In this document: positions 32,280 through 40,147 of the stretch, piece by piece
Layout: every line of letters begins with the position of its first letter
How positions within the stretch are numbered: the stretch's first letter is position 1
From: Blastococcus sp. TF02-09
GTDB lineage: Bacteria; Actinomycetota; Actinomycetes; Mycobacteriales; Geodermatophilaceae
Reading direction: 5' to 3'
Assembly (NCBI RefSeq): GCF_003319105.1
Contig: NZ_QOHH01000011.1
Span: 62,001 to 126,000, forward strand
DNA: 64,000 nt
The notes under the pieces: model-generated
Databases searched by the model: none
Told to the model about the DNA's origin: nothing
What the model saw: only the letters and a program-made list of their open reading frames with translations
Translations under genes and position numbers: made by a program

Positions 32280-33501
32280 GTCCACCGCCACCGCCACCGC
32301 CACCCGGGGTGCGACCCGCAGGGCCGGCCGCACCGCACCGGCTCCCCGCCGGTCGTACCTGCGCCCGCTGCTGCTCGCCGTCGCGCTGCTGGTGCTGCTC
32401 GCGCTGCCCCTCTACGTCGAGGAGTTCTGGCTGCGCACCGGCTTCGCCGTGGCCGGGGCGATCGTCGGCGCGATCGGGCTGAACCTGCTGGTCGGGACCA
32501 CCGGCCAGCTGTCCCTGGCGCACGCGTTCTTCCTCGCCGTCGGCGCCGTCACGTACACGTTCGTGGCGGGCGAGTCCGGCGGCATCGGGCTGGCCGACCT
32601 CCGCGGGCTCGGGTGGCCGCCGCTGGTCGGCATGGTCGCCGGGGTCCTGCTGGCCGGTCTCGCGGGGTTGCTGTTCTCCCCGATCGCGGCCCGGCTGCGC
32701 GGGATCTACCTCGGCGTCGCATCGCTGGCGCTGGTCTTCATCGGCCAGCACGTGCTCAACAGCTGGACGCAGGTGACCGGCGGGTTCAACGGCCGTTCGA
32801 CGCCGGAGTTCTCGCTGTTCGGGTTCACGTTCGGCAACACCGACCCCGACCTGTTCGTCCTCGAGGTGCCCTTCCGCGAGGCGGAGCGGCTCTGGTACCT
32901 CGGTCTGGCCCTGGCTCTGGCCGCCTACGTGTTCGCGCGCAACCTGCTGCGCAGCCGCCCCGGCCGGGCGCTGGAGACGCTGCGCGACAGCGAGGTCGCG
33001 GCCTCGGTGATGGGCGTCAACGTGCAGCGCTACAAGGGCCGCGTCTTCCTCGTCAGCTCGATGTACGCGGGGCTGTCGGGGGTGATGTACGCCCTGTCCA
33101 TCGGCAGCATCGCGCCGGAGTCGTTCGGGCTGGAGCTGTCGGTCCTCTACCTGGCCATGATCGTGCTGGGCGGGCTGGGCTCCGTGGGCGGCGCCGCCCT
33201 CGGCGCGCTCTTCGTCAGCGCGCTGCCGCTGGTCTTCCAGCGGTACGCCGATGCACTCCCGCTGGTCGGGGGAGCCGGTGAGGGAGGCCTGGCCCCGGGC
33301 GAGGCGGCCCGCTACCTGTTCGGGCTGGCGATCATCCTCGTCGTCCTCTTCCAGCCGACCGGTCTGGCCGGCCTGGCTGCGCGGTTCCGCCGGAGGGGCC
33401 GCGACCCCGGCGGGGGCCCGGCCGACCGGTCCGCATCGGCCACCAGCGACTCCACCACCTCTGTTCCGTCCGACCCACCAGCCCAAGGGAGCACGTCATG
33501 A
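32272..33501 (+). CDS. livM: Branched-chain amino acid ABC transporter permease LivM
   Basis: 409 residues from GTG 32272. The first 30 residues are polar Thr/Arg/Ala. LivM features: NLLVGTTGQLSLAHAFFLAVGAVTYTFV, RGIYLGVASLALVFIGQHVL, coupling loop LETLRDSEVAASVMGVNVQRYKGRVFLVSSMYAGLSG, and LYLAMIVLGGLGSVGGAALGALF. The C-terminal 45 residues are a polar Ser/Thr/Pro-rich tail. It is the second permease subunit and pairs with LivH. It overlaps livK by ATGA (33498-33501). Confidence 0.94.
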   Translation: MSESTATATATRGATRRAGRTAPAPRRSYLRPLLLAVALLVLLALPLYVEEFWLRTGFAVAGAIVGAIGLNLLVGTTGQLSLAHAFFLAVGAVTYTFVAGESGGIGLADLRGLGWPPLVGMVAGVLLAGLAGLLFSPIAARLRGIYLGVASLALVFIGQHVLNSWTQVTGGFNGRSTPEFSLFGFTFGNTDPDLFVLEVPFREAERLWYLGLALALAAYVFARNLLRSRPGRALETLRDSEVAASVMGVNVQRYKGRVFLVSSMYAGLSGVMYALSIGSIAPESFGLELSVLYLAMIVLGGLGSVGGAALGALFVSALPLVFQRYADALPLVGGAGEGGLAPGEAARYLFGLAIILVVLFQPTGLAGLAARFRRRGRDPGGGPADRSASATSDSTTSVPSDPPAQGSTS

Positions 33502-34742
33502 ATCTCGGTCCGGTCTCGCGCAGCGCGGCAGCGTTGGCAGCCGTGTTGCTCGCCGCCACCGCGGGGTGCAGCACCAAGGCTCCGGAGTCCAGCGGAGGAG
33601 GCGGCGGGGGAGGCGACGCCGCCGATGTCCAGACCGACGTCGGGGTCGAGGGCACGACCATCCAGCTCGGCGTCCTCACCGACCTGACGGGCGTGTTCGC
33701 CGCGCTCGGCAAGGACCTCACGAACGCCAACACGCTGTACTGGGAGGACAACCAGGTCTGCGACACCTACGACGTGGAGCTCGACGTCCAGGACACCGGC
33801 TACGTGCCGCAGACAGGTGTCCAGCTCTACAGCGGGATGAAGGACAGCATCCTCGCGATGCAGCAGACCATCGGCTCGCCCATCAACACCGCGCTGGCGC
33901 CCGAGTACGAGTCCGACCAGATCGTCAACTTCCCCTCGGCCTGGTCCAAGACGCTCACCGAGATCCCCGGCACCGGTGTCGTCGGCGCCACGTACGACGT
34001 GGAGATCTCCAACGGCTACGACTACCTGCTCCAGCAGGGCCTGCTGAAGGAGGGGGACACCGTCGGGCACATCTACTTCGAGGGCGAGTACGGAGCCAAC
34101 GGACTGGCCGGCTCGCAGGCGGTCGCGGAGGCCAAGGGCCTGAACATCGTCGAGGCCCAGATCAAGTCCACCGACACGGACATGAGTGCCCAGGTCACCC
34201 AGTTCAAGGCGGCGGGCGTCAAGGCGATCGCCCTGACCGTCGCCCCCGCCCAGACGACGTCGGTGGCGGCGGTGGCGCAGGCCCAGGGGCTGGACGTGCC
34301 CATGCTGGGCAACAACCCGGTCTTCGCGCCGGGTCTGCTGGACGGTCCCACGGCGGACTGGCTCAAGACGCACCTCTACGTCGCCTCGCCGGTCTCGTCC
34401 TTCGCCGACCACGCCGATCTGCTGGACGCCTACCAGCAGGCCTACCCCGACGTGACGCCCAGCCTGGGCGTGCTCGTGGGCTACGGCATGGCCACCCTGA
34501 TGAACCAGGTGCTGGACGCCGCGTGCGAGAACGGTGACCTCACCCGCGCCGGCCTGGTGGAGGCGTTCGACGGCCTGGAGGACGTCGACACCGGCGGCCT
34601 CGTCGTCCCGATCCGGGGCTTCGAGAACGGCAAGTCGCCCAGCCTGGAGAGCTTCGTCCTCGTGCCGGCCGACGAGCCGGGTGGGGCGAAGGTGGCCCAG
34701 GACGCCTTCGAGGGCGAGTTCGCCGCGGACATCGCCGGCTGA
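33498..34742 (+). CDS. livK: Branched-chain amino acid ABC transporter substrate-binding lipoprotein LivK
   Basis: 414 residues. The N-terminus RSAAALAAVLLAATAGCSTK is a lipoprotein signal with lipobox ATAGC, so it is tethered outside the membrane. A Gly-rich linker follows. The periplasmic-binding fold (Peripla_BP_6) is seen in TTIQLGVLTDLTGVFAALGKDLTNANTLYW, YVPQTGVQLYSGM, VGHIYFEGEYGANGLAG, AGVKAIALTVAPAQTTSVAAVAQAQGLDVPMLGNNPVFAPG and LGVLVGYGMATLMNQVLDAAC. It probably binds branched-chain amino acids, amides or a related carboxylate. Gene order with livK last is the reverse of the common K-H-M-G-F order. A strong terminator follows. Confidence 0.93.
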   Translation: MNLGPVSRSAAALAAVLLAATAGCSTKAPESSGGGGGGGDAADVQTDVGVEGTTIQLGVLTDLTGVFAALGKDLTNANTLYWEDNQVCDTYDVELDVQDTGYVPQTGVQLYSGMKDSILAMQQTIGSPINTALAPEYESDQIVNFPSAWSKTLTEIPGTGVVGATYDVEISNGYDYLLQQGLLKEGDTVGHIYFEGEYGANGLAGSQAVAEAKGLNIVEAQIKSTDTDMSAQVTQFKAAGVKAIALTVAPAQTTSVAAVAQAQGLDVPMLGNNPVFAPGLLDGPTADWLKTHLYVASPVSSFADHADLLDAYQQAYPDVTPSLGVLVGYGMATLMNQVLDAACENGDLTRAGLVEAFDGLEDVDTGGLVVPIRGFENGKSPSLESFVLVPADEPGGAKVAQDAFEGEFAADIAG

Positions 34743-34750
34743 CGAAGAAC

Positions 34751-34789
34751 ACGGCGGCGCCTCCTCCCCTCGGGAGGGGGCGCCGTCGT
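34751..34789. terminator. Strong bidirectional terminator after livK
   Basis: 18-bp arms 34751-34768 and 34772-34789 with two mismatched pairs and a 3-nt loop. It lies 8 bp after the livK stop and 3 bp before the stop of the convergent MFS gene (34793). It is the likely shared end of both transcripts. No T-tract follows on either side. Confidence 0.75.
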
Positions 34790-34792
34790 CGT

Positions 34793-35950
34793 CTACAGCC
34801 GGCCGCTGCGGGCGACCGGCACGAGGCGCAGCGCGAGCGCCGCGGTGAGCGCGGCGGCCACCGCCAGCGGCACGGGTGCGGACGACGCGCGTGCGGCGAC
34901 GGCCATCGCGAACGGCGCGGCGAAGCCGAGGTAGGCGCAGGCCAGGAACAGCGACGTCAGCGCGCCGAGCCGGGCCGGTGCGGCCAGCCGGGCGGTGAGC
35001 GTCAGCCCGGCGGCGAGGCTCAGCCCGCCCCCGGCGCCCAGCAGCGGCGCGGCGACCGCGAGCCAGGCGAGAGCCTCCGTCGTCGCGAAGGCGACGGCGG
35101 CGGTGAAGCCGAGCGCGCCCAGACCGGCGCCGACGACGGCGGTCCACGCGAGCAGCCGCCGCTGCAGGCCGGCCACGAGCGTGCCGGCGCCGAGGGTGAC
35201 CCCGGCCAGGACGCCGGTCACCGCCACCCCGCCGTAGGGCAGGTCCACGAGCAGCGGCACCGCGCTGATGACCGTCGAGGGGAACGCGTAGACGCACACC
35301 GCGACCGGCGCCATCACCGTGACCACCAGGAGGCCGTCGCCGCGACGGATCAGCGGGGCGCCGGCCGGGCGGTCGGGCCCGCGGGGACCGGCGCGCCGGA
35401 GGTCGACGGTCTCGGGCAGCCCGACGGCGAGCACCAGCCCGATGCCGACCAGCACCACGTGGACCAGGTAGGGGAGCACCGTGGGCGCCGGCCCGTACTG
35501 GCCGAGCAGCCCGCTGGTGAGCGGGCCGAGCGAGAAGCCCGCCGTCATGGCGAACGCCGCGCGCCGACCGCCGGCGCCGTCCCCGGAGGCGCTCGACAGC
35601 TCACCGAGCCAGGCACTGCCGACGCTGAAGACCATGCCGCTCACGACGCCCTGCGCGAAGCGGGCGAGGAAGAGCAGCGCCAGGGCGTCGCCCGCGGCGG
35701 CGAAGGCCACCGACGCGAGTGCGGAGAGCACCATTCCGGGCAGCGCGACCCGGCGGCGGCCGAGGCGGTCCGACAGCGGGCCGGCGACGAGCAGCGCGGG
35801 CACGAGGCCGGCGGCGTAGACCCCGAACAGGCTGGTGAGCACCTCGGGGGAGAGGCCCAGCCGCTCCTGGTAGACGAGCAGCAGCGGCGTCGGGACGTTG
35901 GTGCCTGCCGCCACCGCGAACAGGGCGAACGCCGCCCGCTTCCACGCCAC
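34793..35950 (-). CDS. MFS transporter
   Basis: 385 residues from GTG 35950, with TAGGGT 6 nt upstream. MFS signs: LFGVYAAGLVPALLVAGPLSDRLGRRRVALPGMVLS (motif A, DRLGRR), FLARFAQGVVSGMVFSVGSAWLGEL, and SLGPLTSGLLGQYGPAPTVLPYLVHVVLV (motif C). Nothing reveals the substrate, which could be a drug or metabolite. It is transcribed toward the liv operon. It is divergent from the small membrane protein gene at 36069. Confidence 0.86.
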   Translation of the reverse strand: MAWKRAAFALFAVAAGTNVPTPLLLVYQERLGLSPEVLTSLFGVYAAGLVPALLVAGPLSDRLGRRRVALPGMVLSALASVAFAAAGDALALLFLARFAQGVVSGMVFSVGSAWLGELSSASGDGAGGRRAAFAMTAGFSLGPLTSGLLGQYGPAPTVLPYLVHVVLVGIGLVLAVGLPETVDLRRAGPRGPDRPAGAPLIRRGDGLLVVTVMAPVAVCVYAFPSTVISAVPLLVDLPYGGVAVTGVLAGVTLGAGTLVAGLQRRLLAWTAVVGAGLGALGFTAAVAFATTEALAWLAVAAPLLGAGGGLSLAAGLTLTARLAAPARLGALTSLFLACAYLGFAAPFAMAVAARASSAPVPLAVAAALTAALALRLVPVARSGRL

Positions 35951-35956
35951 CGGGGC

Positions 35957-35962
35957 ACCCTA
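35957..35962 (-). promoter_or_regulatory. Leaderless -10 element of the MFS gene at 35950
   Basis: Minus-strand TAGGGT, a full TANNNT match, ends 6 nt before GTG 35950. Confidence 0.55.
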
Positions 35963-36068
35963 CGGACGGCGGACGTCGACCGCGCGCGATGCCGGGATCG
36001 TCGCTCGACGCGCGGACCGGGCGCCCGGCCACCACGATCAGTGCGACGACGCGAGGGAGGGAGGCGCG

Positions 36069-36455
36069 GTGAACCTCGAGAAGGTGGTCTTCGGCTTCTT
36101 CGTCGTGCTCGCGGCGACGTTGAACTTCGGGTTCTTCATCGGCGACATCGACGATCCCGTGCTGCACAACCCGTACGAGCTGTTCGCCGCGGTCGTGGTC
36201 AACCTGATCGCGACGGTGCTCAAGTTCGGCGACCGCACGCAGATCGGCGCCTTCCACCTGGCCACGAGCCTGGTCGCCGTCCTCCAGCTGGTCGCCGCCG
36301 CGCTGGCCTACGGCTACGCCGAGTACGTGTCCACCGCCGGGATGGACGCGGGCTGGACGGCGAGCGTCGTCTCGCTGTCGGGCGGCGCGCTGCTCGCCAA
36401 CCTCGTGTCGGTCGTGCTGCTCGTCGTGGAGACGGCGTCCTTCCACCGCGGGTGA
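36069..36455 (+). CDS. Small polytopic membrane protein (DUF6394-like)
   Basis: 128 residues from GTG 36069 with GGGAGGGAGG upstream; four hydrophobic helices: KVVFGFFVVLAATLNFGFFI, YELFAAVVVNLIATVLKFG, GAFHLATSLVAVLQLVAAALAYGY, and SGGALLANLVSVVLLVVETA. The first half DIDDPVLHNPYELFAAV is well defined between helices. I think it belongs to DUF6394, a family often found beside potassium channels, but that name is tentative. It lies 12 nt before the RCK channel gene, so they are almost certainly one operon and may form a complex. Confidence 0.72.
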   Translation: MNLEKVVFGFFVVLAATLNFGFFIGDIDDPVLHNPYELFAAVVVNLIATVLKFGDRTQIGAFHLATSLVAVLQLVAAALAYGYAEYVSTAGMDAGWTASVVSLSGGALLANLVSVVLLVVETASFHRG

Positions 36456-36467
36456 CCGGAGGCCGTC

Positions 36468-38288
36468 GTGGGCAACCCCCTGCTCCTCATCTGGAAGTCC
36501 CTCTTCGACACCGAGGACGACGAGCGGCGCGACCGCCGGGCCACGCTCCGGGTCGCGGCCGCGTCCTCCGCGCAGGCGACGGCGACGATCTTCCTCATCC
36601 TGCGCCGCATGCGGACGCCGCTCATCGTCCTCATCGTCATCTTCGCCGTGAGCGTGCTCGGGCTGACGCTCATCCCCGGGGTGGACCCCGCCGGCCGGCC
36701 GACCCGGATGGGGTTCTTCGACGCCTTCTACTTCATGAGCTACACGGCGTCGACGATCGGCTTCGGGGAGCTGCCGTACCCGTTCACCTACAGCCAGCGG
36801 ATGTGGGTCACCATCTCGATCTACCTGACCGTGATCGGCTGGGCCTACGCCATCGGCTCCCTCCTGGCGCTGCTGCAGGACCGCGCCTTCCGCTCGGCCC
36901 TGGCGTTGCAGCACTTCAGCCGCAAGGTGTCCCGGCTGCGGGAGCCCTTCGTGCTGATCGCCGGCTACGGGCAGACGGGAGAACTCCTCGGGCACTCGCT
37001 CGACGAACTCGGACGGCGGATCGTCGTCCTGGACAAGGTGGCGGACCGGATCGACGGCCTGGAGCAGGACTCGTACCACGCCGATGTGCCCGGGCTGACC
37101 GCCGACGCCCGCGACCCGGGGCACCTCGCCGTCGCCGGGCTGGACCACCCGTCGTGCGAGGCGGTCGTGGCCCTCACCGACGACGAGGAGGCCAACCTCG
37201 CCATCGTGATGGCGGCGGCGCTGCTGCGTCCGGAGCTCCCGGTGATCGCGCGGGTCACCTCGCGCGTGCTCGCCGAGCGGATGCAGGCCTTCGGCAATCC
37301 CGGCCTGGTGAACCCGTTCGACCGCTTCGGCGACCACCTGCGGCTGGCGCTGCGAGCGCCGGCGTCCTACCAGCTGCTGACCTGGCTGGAGAGCGGTCCG
37401 GGTGGGGAGCTGGGCGCCCGCGGCACACCGCCCCGGGACGGACGCTGGGTCGTCTGCGGCTACGGCCGGATGGGCCGGGAGCTGACCACCGACCTGCGGG
37501 CCGCGGGTCTCGAGGTGACCGTCATCGACGACTCCCCGGAGGACGTCGATGACCCCGGACTGCTCGTCGGTGACGGGTCGGACCCCTGGACCCTGGCGCA
37601 GGCCGACCTCGACCGTGCCGTCGGACTCGTCGCGGGCACGGACAACGACACGACCAACCTGTCCCTGGTCGCCGCGGCCCGGCGTAGCACGTCCTCGCTG
37701 TTCATCGCGGCGCGGCAGAACCGCCCGGCCAGCGCGCCGCTGTTCGCGTCCATGCGCATCGACGCCCGGCTCGTGCCGAGCGAGCTGATCGCCCACGAGG
37801 TCTACGCGCAGCTGTCCACCCCGCTGCTGTGGCGGTTCCTGCGGGAGATGCCCGCGCGCGGTGACGCGTGGGCGGCCGCCCTGATCGACCGGCTGACCCA
37901 GATGTGCGGCACCCGCCTGCAGGCGATGTGGAAGGTGCGGCTGACCCGCACGGAGGCGCCGGCGCTCGCCGGGTGGCTCGCGTCGGGGTCCGCGCGCCTG
38001 GGCGACCTCCTGCGCAACCCGGAGGACCGGGAGGAGCACCTGCACGCCGTGCCGCTGATGGTGCTGCGGGACGGCGAGGTCACGCTCGCTCCCGAGGGAG
38101 ATTTCGTGCTCGCTCCCGGGGACGAGCTGCTGCTGGCCGGTCGCCCGGGCGCGCGCCGGGCGCTGGGCACCACGCTGCTTGTCCCGTCGGTCCTCGAGTA
38201 CGTCGTCCACGACCGGCGGGTGCCGGCCAGCTGGATCTGGCGGAAGCTCACGCGGACCCCGGTCGCCGACGCGACCAGCCTGCGCTGA
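36468..38288 (+). CDS. Potassium channel with two RCK (TrkA) domains
   Basis: 606 residues from GTG 36468. N-terminal: one hydrophobic helix (PLIVLIVIFAVSVLGLTLI), then pore helix and filter FYFMSYTASTIGFGELPYPF, then a second helix (VTISIYLTVIGWAYAIGSLLAL): a two-helix ion channel. The filter reads TIGFGE (96-101), instead of the usual TVGYGD, as in some non-canonical prokaryotic K+ channels. It is followed by RCK1 (FVLIAGYGQTGELLGHSL; NAD/ATP-type Rossmann), RCK2 (WVVCGYGRMGRELTTDLRAAG), and a TrkA_C-like end with EVTLAPEGDFVLAPGDELLLAG. A tetrameric, ligand-gated K+ conduit is expected. Regulation by the neighbour small membrane protein is possible. Confidence 0.88.
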   Translation: MGNPLLLIWKSLFDTEDDERRDRRATLRVAAASSAQATATIFLILRRMRTPLIVLIVIFAVSVLGLTLIPGVDPAGRPTRMGFFDAFYFMSYTASTIGFGELPYPFTYSQRMWVTISIYLTVIGWAYAIGSLLALLQDRAFRSALALQHFSRKVSRLREPFVLIAGYGQTGELLGHSLDELGRRIVVLDKVADRIDGLEQDSYHADVPGLTADARDPGHLAVAGLDHPSCEAVVALTDDEEANLAIVMAAALLRPELPVIARVTSRVLAERMQAFGNPGLVNPFDRFGDHLRLALRAPASYQLLTWLESGPGGELGARGTPPRDGRWVVCGYGRMGRELTTDLRAAGLEVTVIDDSPEDVDDPGLLVGDGSDPWTLAQADLDRAVGLVAGTDNDTTNLSLVAAARRSTSSLFIAARQNRPASAPLFASMRIDARLVPSELIAHEVYAQLSTPLLWRFLREMPARGDAWAAALIDRLTQMCGTRLQAMWKVRLTRTEAPALAGWLASGSARLGDLLRNPEDREEHLHAVPLMVLRDGEVTLAPEGDFVLAPGDELLLAGRPGARRALGTTLLVPSVLEYVVHDRRVPASWIWRKLTRTPVADATSLR

Positions 38289-38321
38289 CCCACGGGGCCG
38301 GCCGACCGGACCAGGACGGGA

Positions 38322-38813
38322 TCAGGGCGCCCGGCCGCAGTCCGTGCTCCCGGTTGCGGGTGACGCCGGGCGGTGCCGCCGGCGGCTGGGCTGCAGGACG
38401 ACGGAGCGGCCGACCACGACCATGCCCCGGGGGGAGGGCTCGGTCGTGGTCACGGTCGGGCTCGCCGAGAAGGCCTCGGGATCGGCCGCCAGCCTGGTCT
38501 GCACGAGGTGCATGACGGCGTCGCGGACCCGGGCGACGATCGCCACCTCCGCGGCCGCGTCGGGGAGGATGCTCGTCCACCGCTCGAGGCCGGCCTCGTA
38601 GGACTCGTGGAGGAACACCGGGACCGGGTCGTCGGCGCCCATGGTGCGCCAGAGCTCCTCGGGCAGGAGGCGGTACCGCCCGGGTGGCCCGGGGAACCCC
38701 GTGCCTGCGCGCGGCTCGACCACACCGGCGGCCAGCGCGGCGCCGGCGACCTCGGCCACCACGCCGGCGAGCTCGTCCGGTGGCTCGATCCAGGTCACGC
38801 GGACAACAGGCAC
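38322..38813 (-). CDS. Uncharacterised protein
   Basis: 163 residues from GTG 38813, chosen because GAGGAGGG lies immediately in front; a longer in-frame start at 38930 would run through the divergent promoter region. I do not recognise it. It begins VVRVTWIEPPDELAGVVAEVAGAALAAGVVEPR and continues with GRYRLLPEELWRTMGADDPVPVFLHESYEAGLERWTSILPDAAAEVAIVARVRDAVMHLV, a plausible alpha/beta cytoplasmic protein with no Cys pairs and no membrane helix. The C-terminus is basic and Ser/Pro-rich. It is divergent from the secreted-protein gene at 38995. Confidence 0.55.
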   Translation of the reverse strand: MPVVRVTWIEPPDELAGVVAEVAGAALAAGVVEPRAGTGFPGPPGRYRLLPEELWRTMGADDPVPVFLHESYEAGLERWTSILPDAAAEVAIVARVRDAVMHLVQTRLAADPEAFSASPTVTTTEPSPRGMVVVGRSVVLQPSRRRHRPASPATGSTDCGRAP

Positions 38814-38900
38814 CTGCCCTCCTCTGCTCGTCCCCGATCCAATACCCGCCGGCCGGACGCGGCCATCCCGCCGCCTGCGGCGGTCCGTAAGCGAACGTCG

Positions 38901-38916
38901 TAGGTCGAGCGACCTA
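38901..38916. promoter_or_regulatory. Palindrome in the divergent promoter region
   Basis: TAGGTCG-AG-CGACCTA: 7-bp perfect arms, 2-bp centre, midway between the divergent starts at 38813 and 38995. The size and symmetry are those of an operator for a dimeric regulator. None is encoded next to it. Confidence 0.5.
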
Positions 38917-38994
38917 GGCCCAACGCTCACTGGCGACGGCGATCAGCGGCCTCCCAGGGTTCCCGTGCACACCCACCACACCCCGGGAGGACCC

Positions 38995-40047
38995 ATGACC
39001 GCACGGCGCAGTCGCCGCAGACCGCACCTCACCCACCGCGTCCGTGCGGGGCTGGTCGCGCTCACCCTGCTGCTGGGTGGGGTGATCGCGCTCGCGGCGC
39101 CGGCTCAGGCAGCGTCGTCCAAGGCCTGCGAGGGCGGGGGGTACCAGCTGGTGAACGCGACGACGAACGCCGTCGTCGCCGACGGGCGCAACGGCACGCG
39201 GCTGAGGGCCACGATCACGGCCGCCAGCCTCGGGGACCGCTTCGTGGTGCGGGGCCGGCACCAGCAGTTCACCGTCCGGGCGAGCGACTTCGCCGTCTTC
39301 GACCACCTGTTCACCGGGGCGCCCAACCGGGAGCAGATGGTCACCACCCCCACGGTCGTGTGGGAGAGCAAGGTCCCCGACCACCGGGGGCTGCGGCTCA
39401 CGAGCGCGATCTCCGTCCAGTTCGACCGGGAGGCGATCGAGCTGGAGCGGACGGGTGCCGGGCTGTCGATGAAGATCCAGAGCAAGGACTGCGCGCAGGG
39501 CGGGATCTTCCAGATGGAGCCCGAGCGCGGTGACGGCACCCGCACCCGCATCGTGCACACCCTCGGCGGGCAGTCCTTGTACTTCGACAACCCGAACTTC
39601 CGCGCCCGCATCGGTCAGTTCCTCGGCTCCGGGTGCACGAGTGCCACCACCGGGCCGGCCGGGCAGTTCTGCGTCCAGGTGAGCCCCCGGGTCAACATCG
39701 CCAGCGATGGCCCCGGCGCCCGCAACCTCGTCGCCCGGGACAGCGCCCAGGTCGCCACCCGGATCGACCAGCCGGACTGCGATCCGGCCGGCCGGTACGT
39801 CACCGACGTCGACCACTGCGGCCGGCAGTCGATCTGGGACGTCGCCAGCGGCGGTCGGATGGGCTTCGTCACCGGTGAGGACGCCGTCGAGGTGGCCAAC
39901 CCGCCGACGAACTGCACGCAGAACTGCCAGGCGCAGAACCAGGTCCGCGGGCGGCTGGCCGTGCTCGGCTTCCCGTCCCCGGTGCCGGCGGCGAACCGGC
40001 TGACCCCGCCGAGCCTGCCGGTCTCCGCACCGCTGACCGCGCCCTGA
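38995..40047 (+). CDS. Secreted protein of unknown function
   Basis: 350 residues from ATG 38995 with GGGAGG in front. The first 40 residues are a Sec signal: many Arg, a hydrophobic core AGLVALTLLLGGVIALAAPA and cleavage after AQA. The mature protein is beta-rich, Thr/Asn-rich and contains about ten Cys (for example KACEGGGY, SKDCAQGG, GSGCTS, QFCVQ, PDCDPAG, DHCGRQS, NCTQNCQAQN), consistent with disulfides outside the cell. The middle contains FDNPNFRARIGQFLGSG. No known enzyme motif is seen. A clear hairpin follows at 40076-40112. The two-component system downstream might act on it, but no evidence shows this. Confidence 0.8.
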   Translation: MTARRSRRRPHLTHRVRAGLVALTLLLGGVIALAAPAQAASSKACEGGGYQLVNATTNAVVADGRNGTRLRATITAASLGDRFVVRGRHQQFTVRASDFAVFDHLFTGAPNREQMVTTPTVVWESKVPDHRGLRLTSAISVQFDREAIELERTGAGLSMKIQSKDCAQGGIFQMEPERGDGTRTRIVHTLGGQSLYFDNPNFRARIGQFLGSGCTSATTGPAGQFCVQVSPRVNIASDGPGARNLVARDSAQVATRIDQPDCDPAGRYVTDVDHCGRQSIWDVASGGRMGFVTGEDAVEVANPPTNCTQNCQAQNQVRGRLAVLGFPSPVPAANRLTPPSLPVSAPLTAP

Positions 40048-40075
40048 CGGATGACCCCCGCTGCGTGACACCCGC

Positions 40076-40112
40076 GATGAGGCTCCTCCGCTGCGGTGCG
40101 AGGAGCCTCATC
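40076..40112 (+). terminator. Terminator after the secreted-protein gene
   Basis: 13-bp perfect arms (40076-40088, 40100-40112) with an 11-nt loop, starting 28 bp after the stop at 40047 and ending 35 bp before the histidine kinase start. It separates the secreted-protein gene from the two-component operon. Confidence 0.75.
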
Positions 40113-40147
40113 CGCGCCCGGGTCGGGGTCGGACTGCGAGGACGCCG

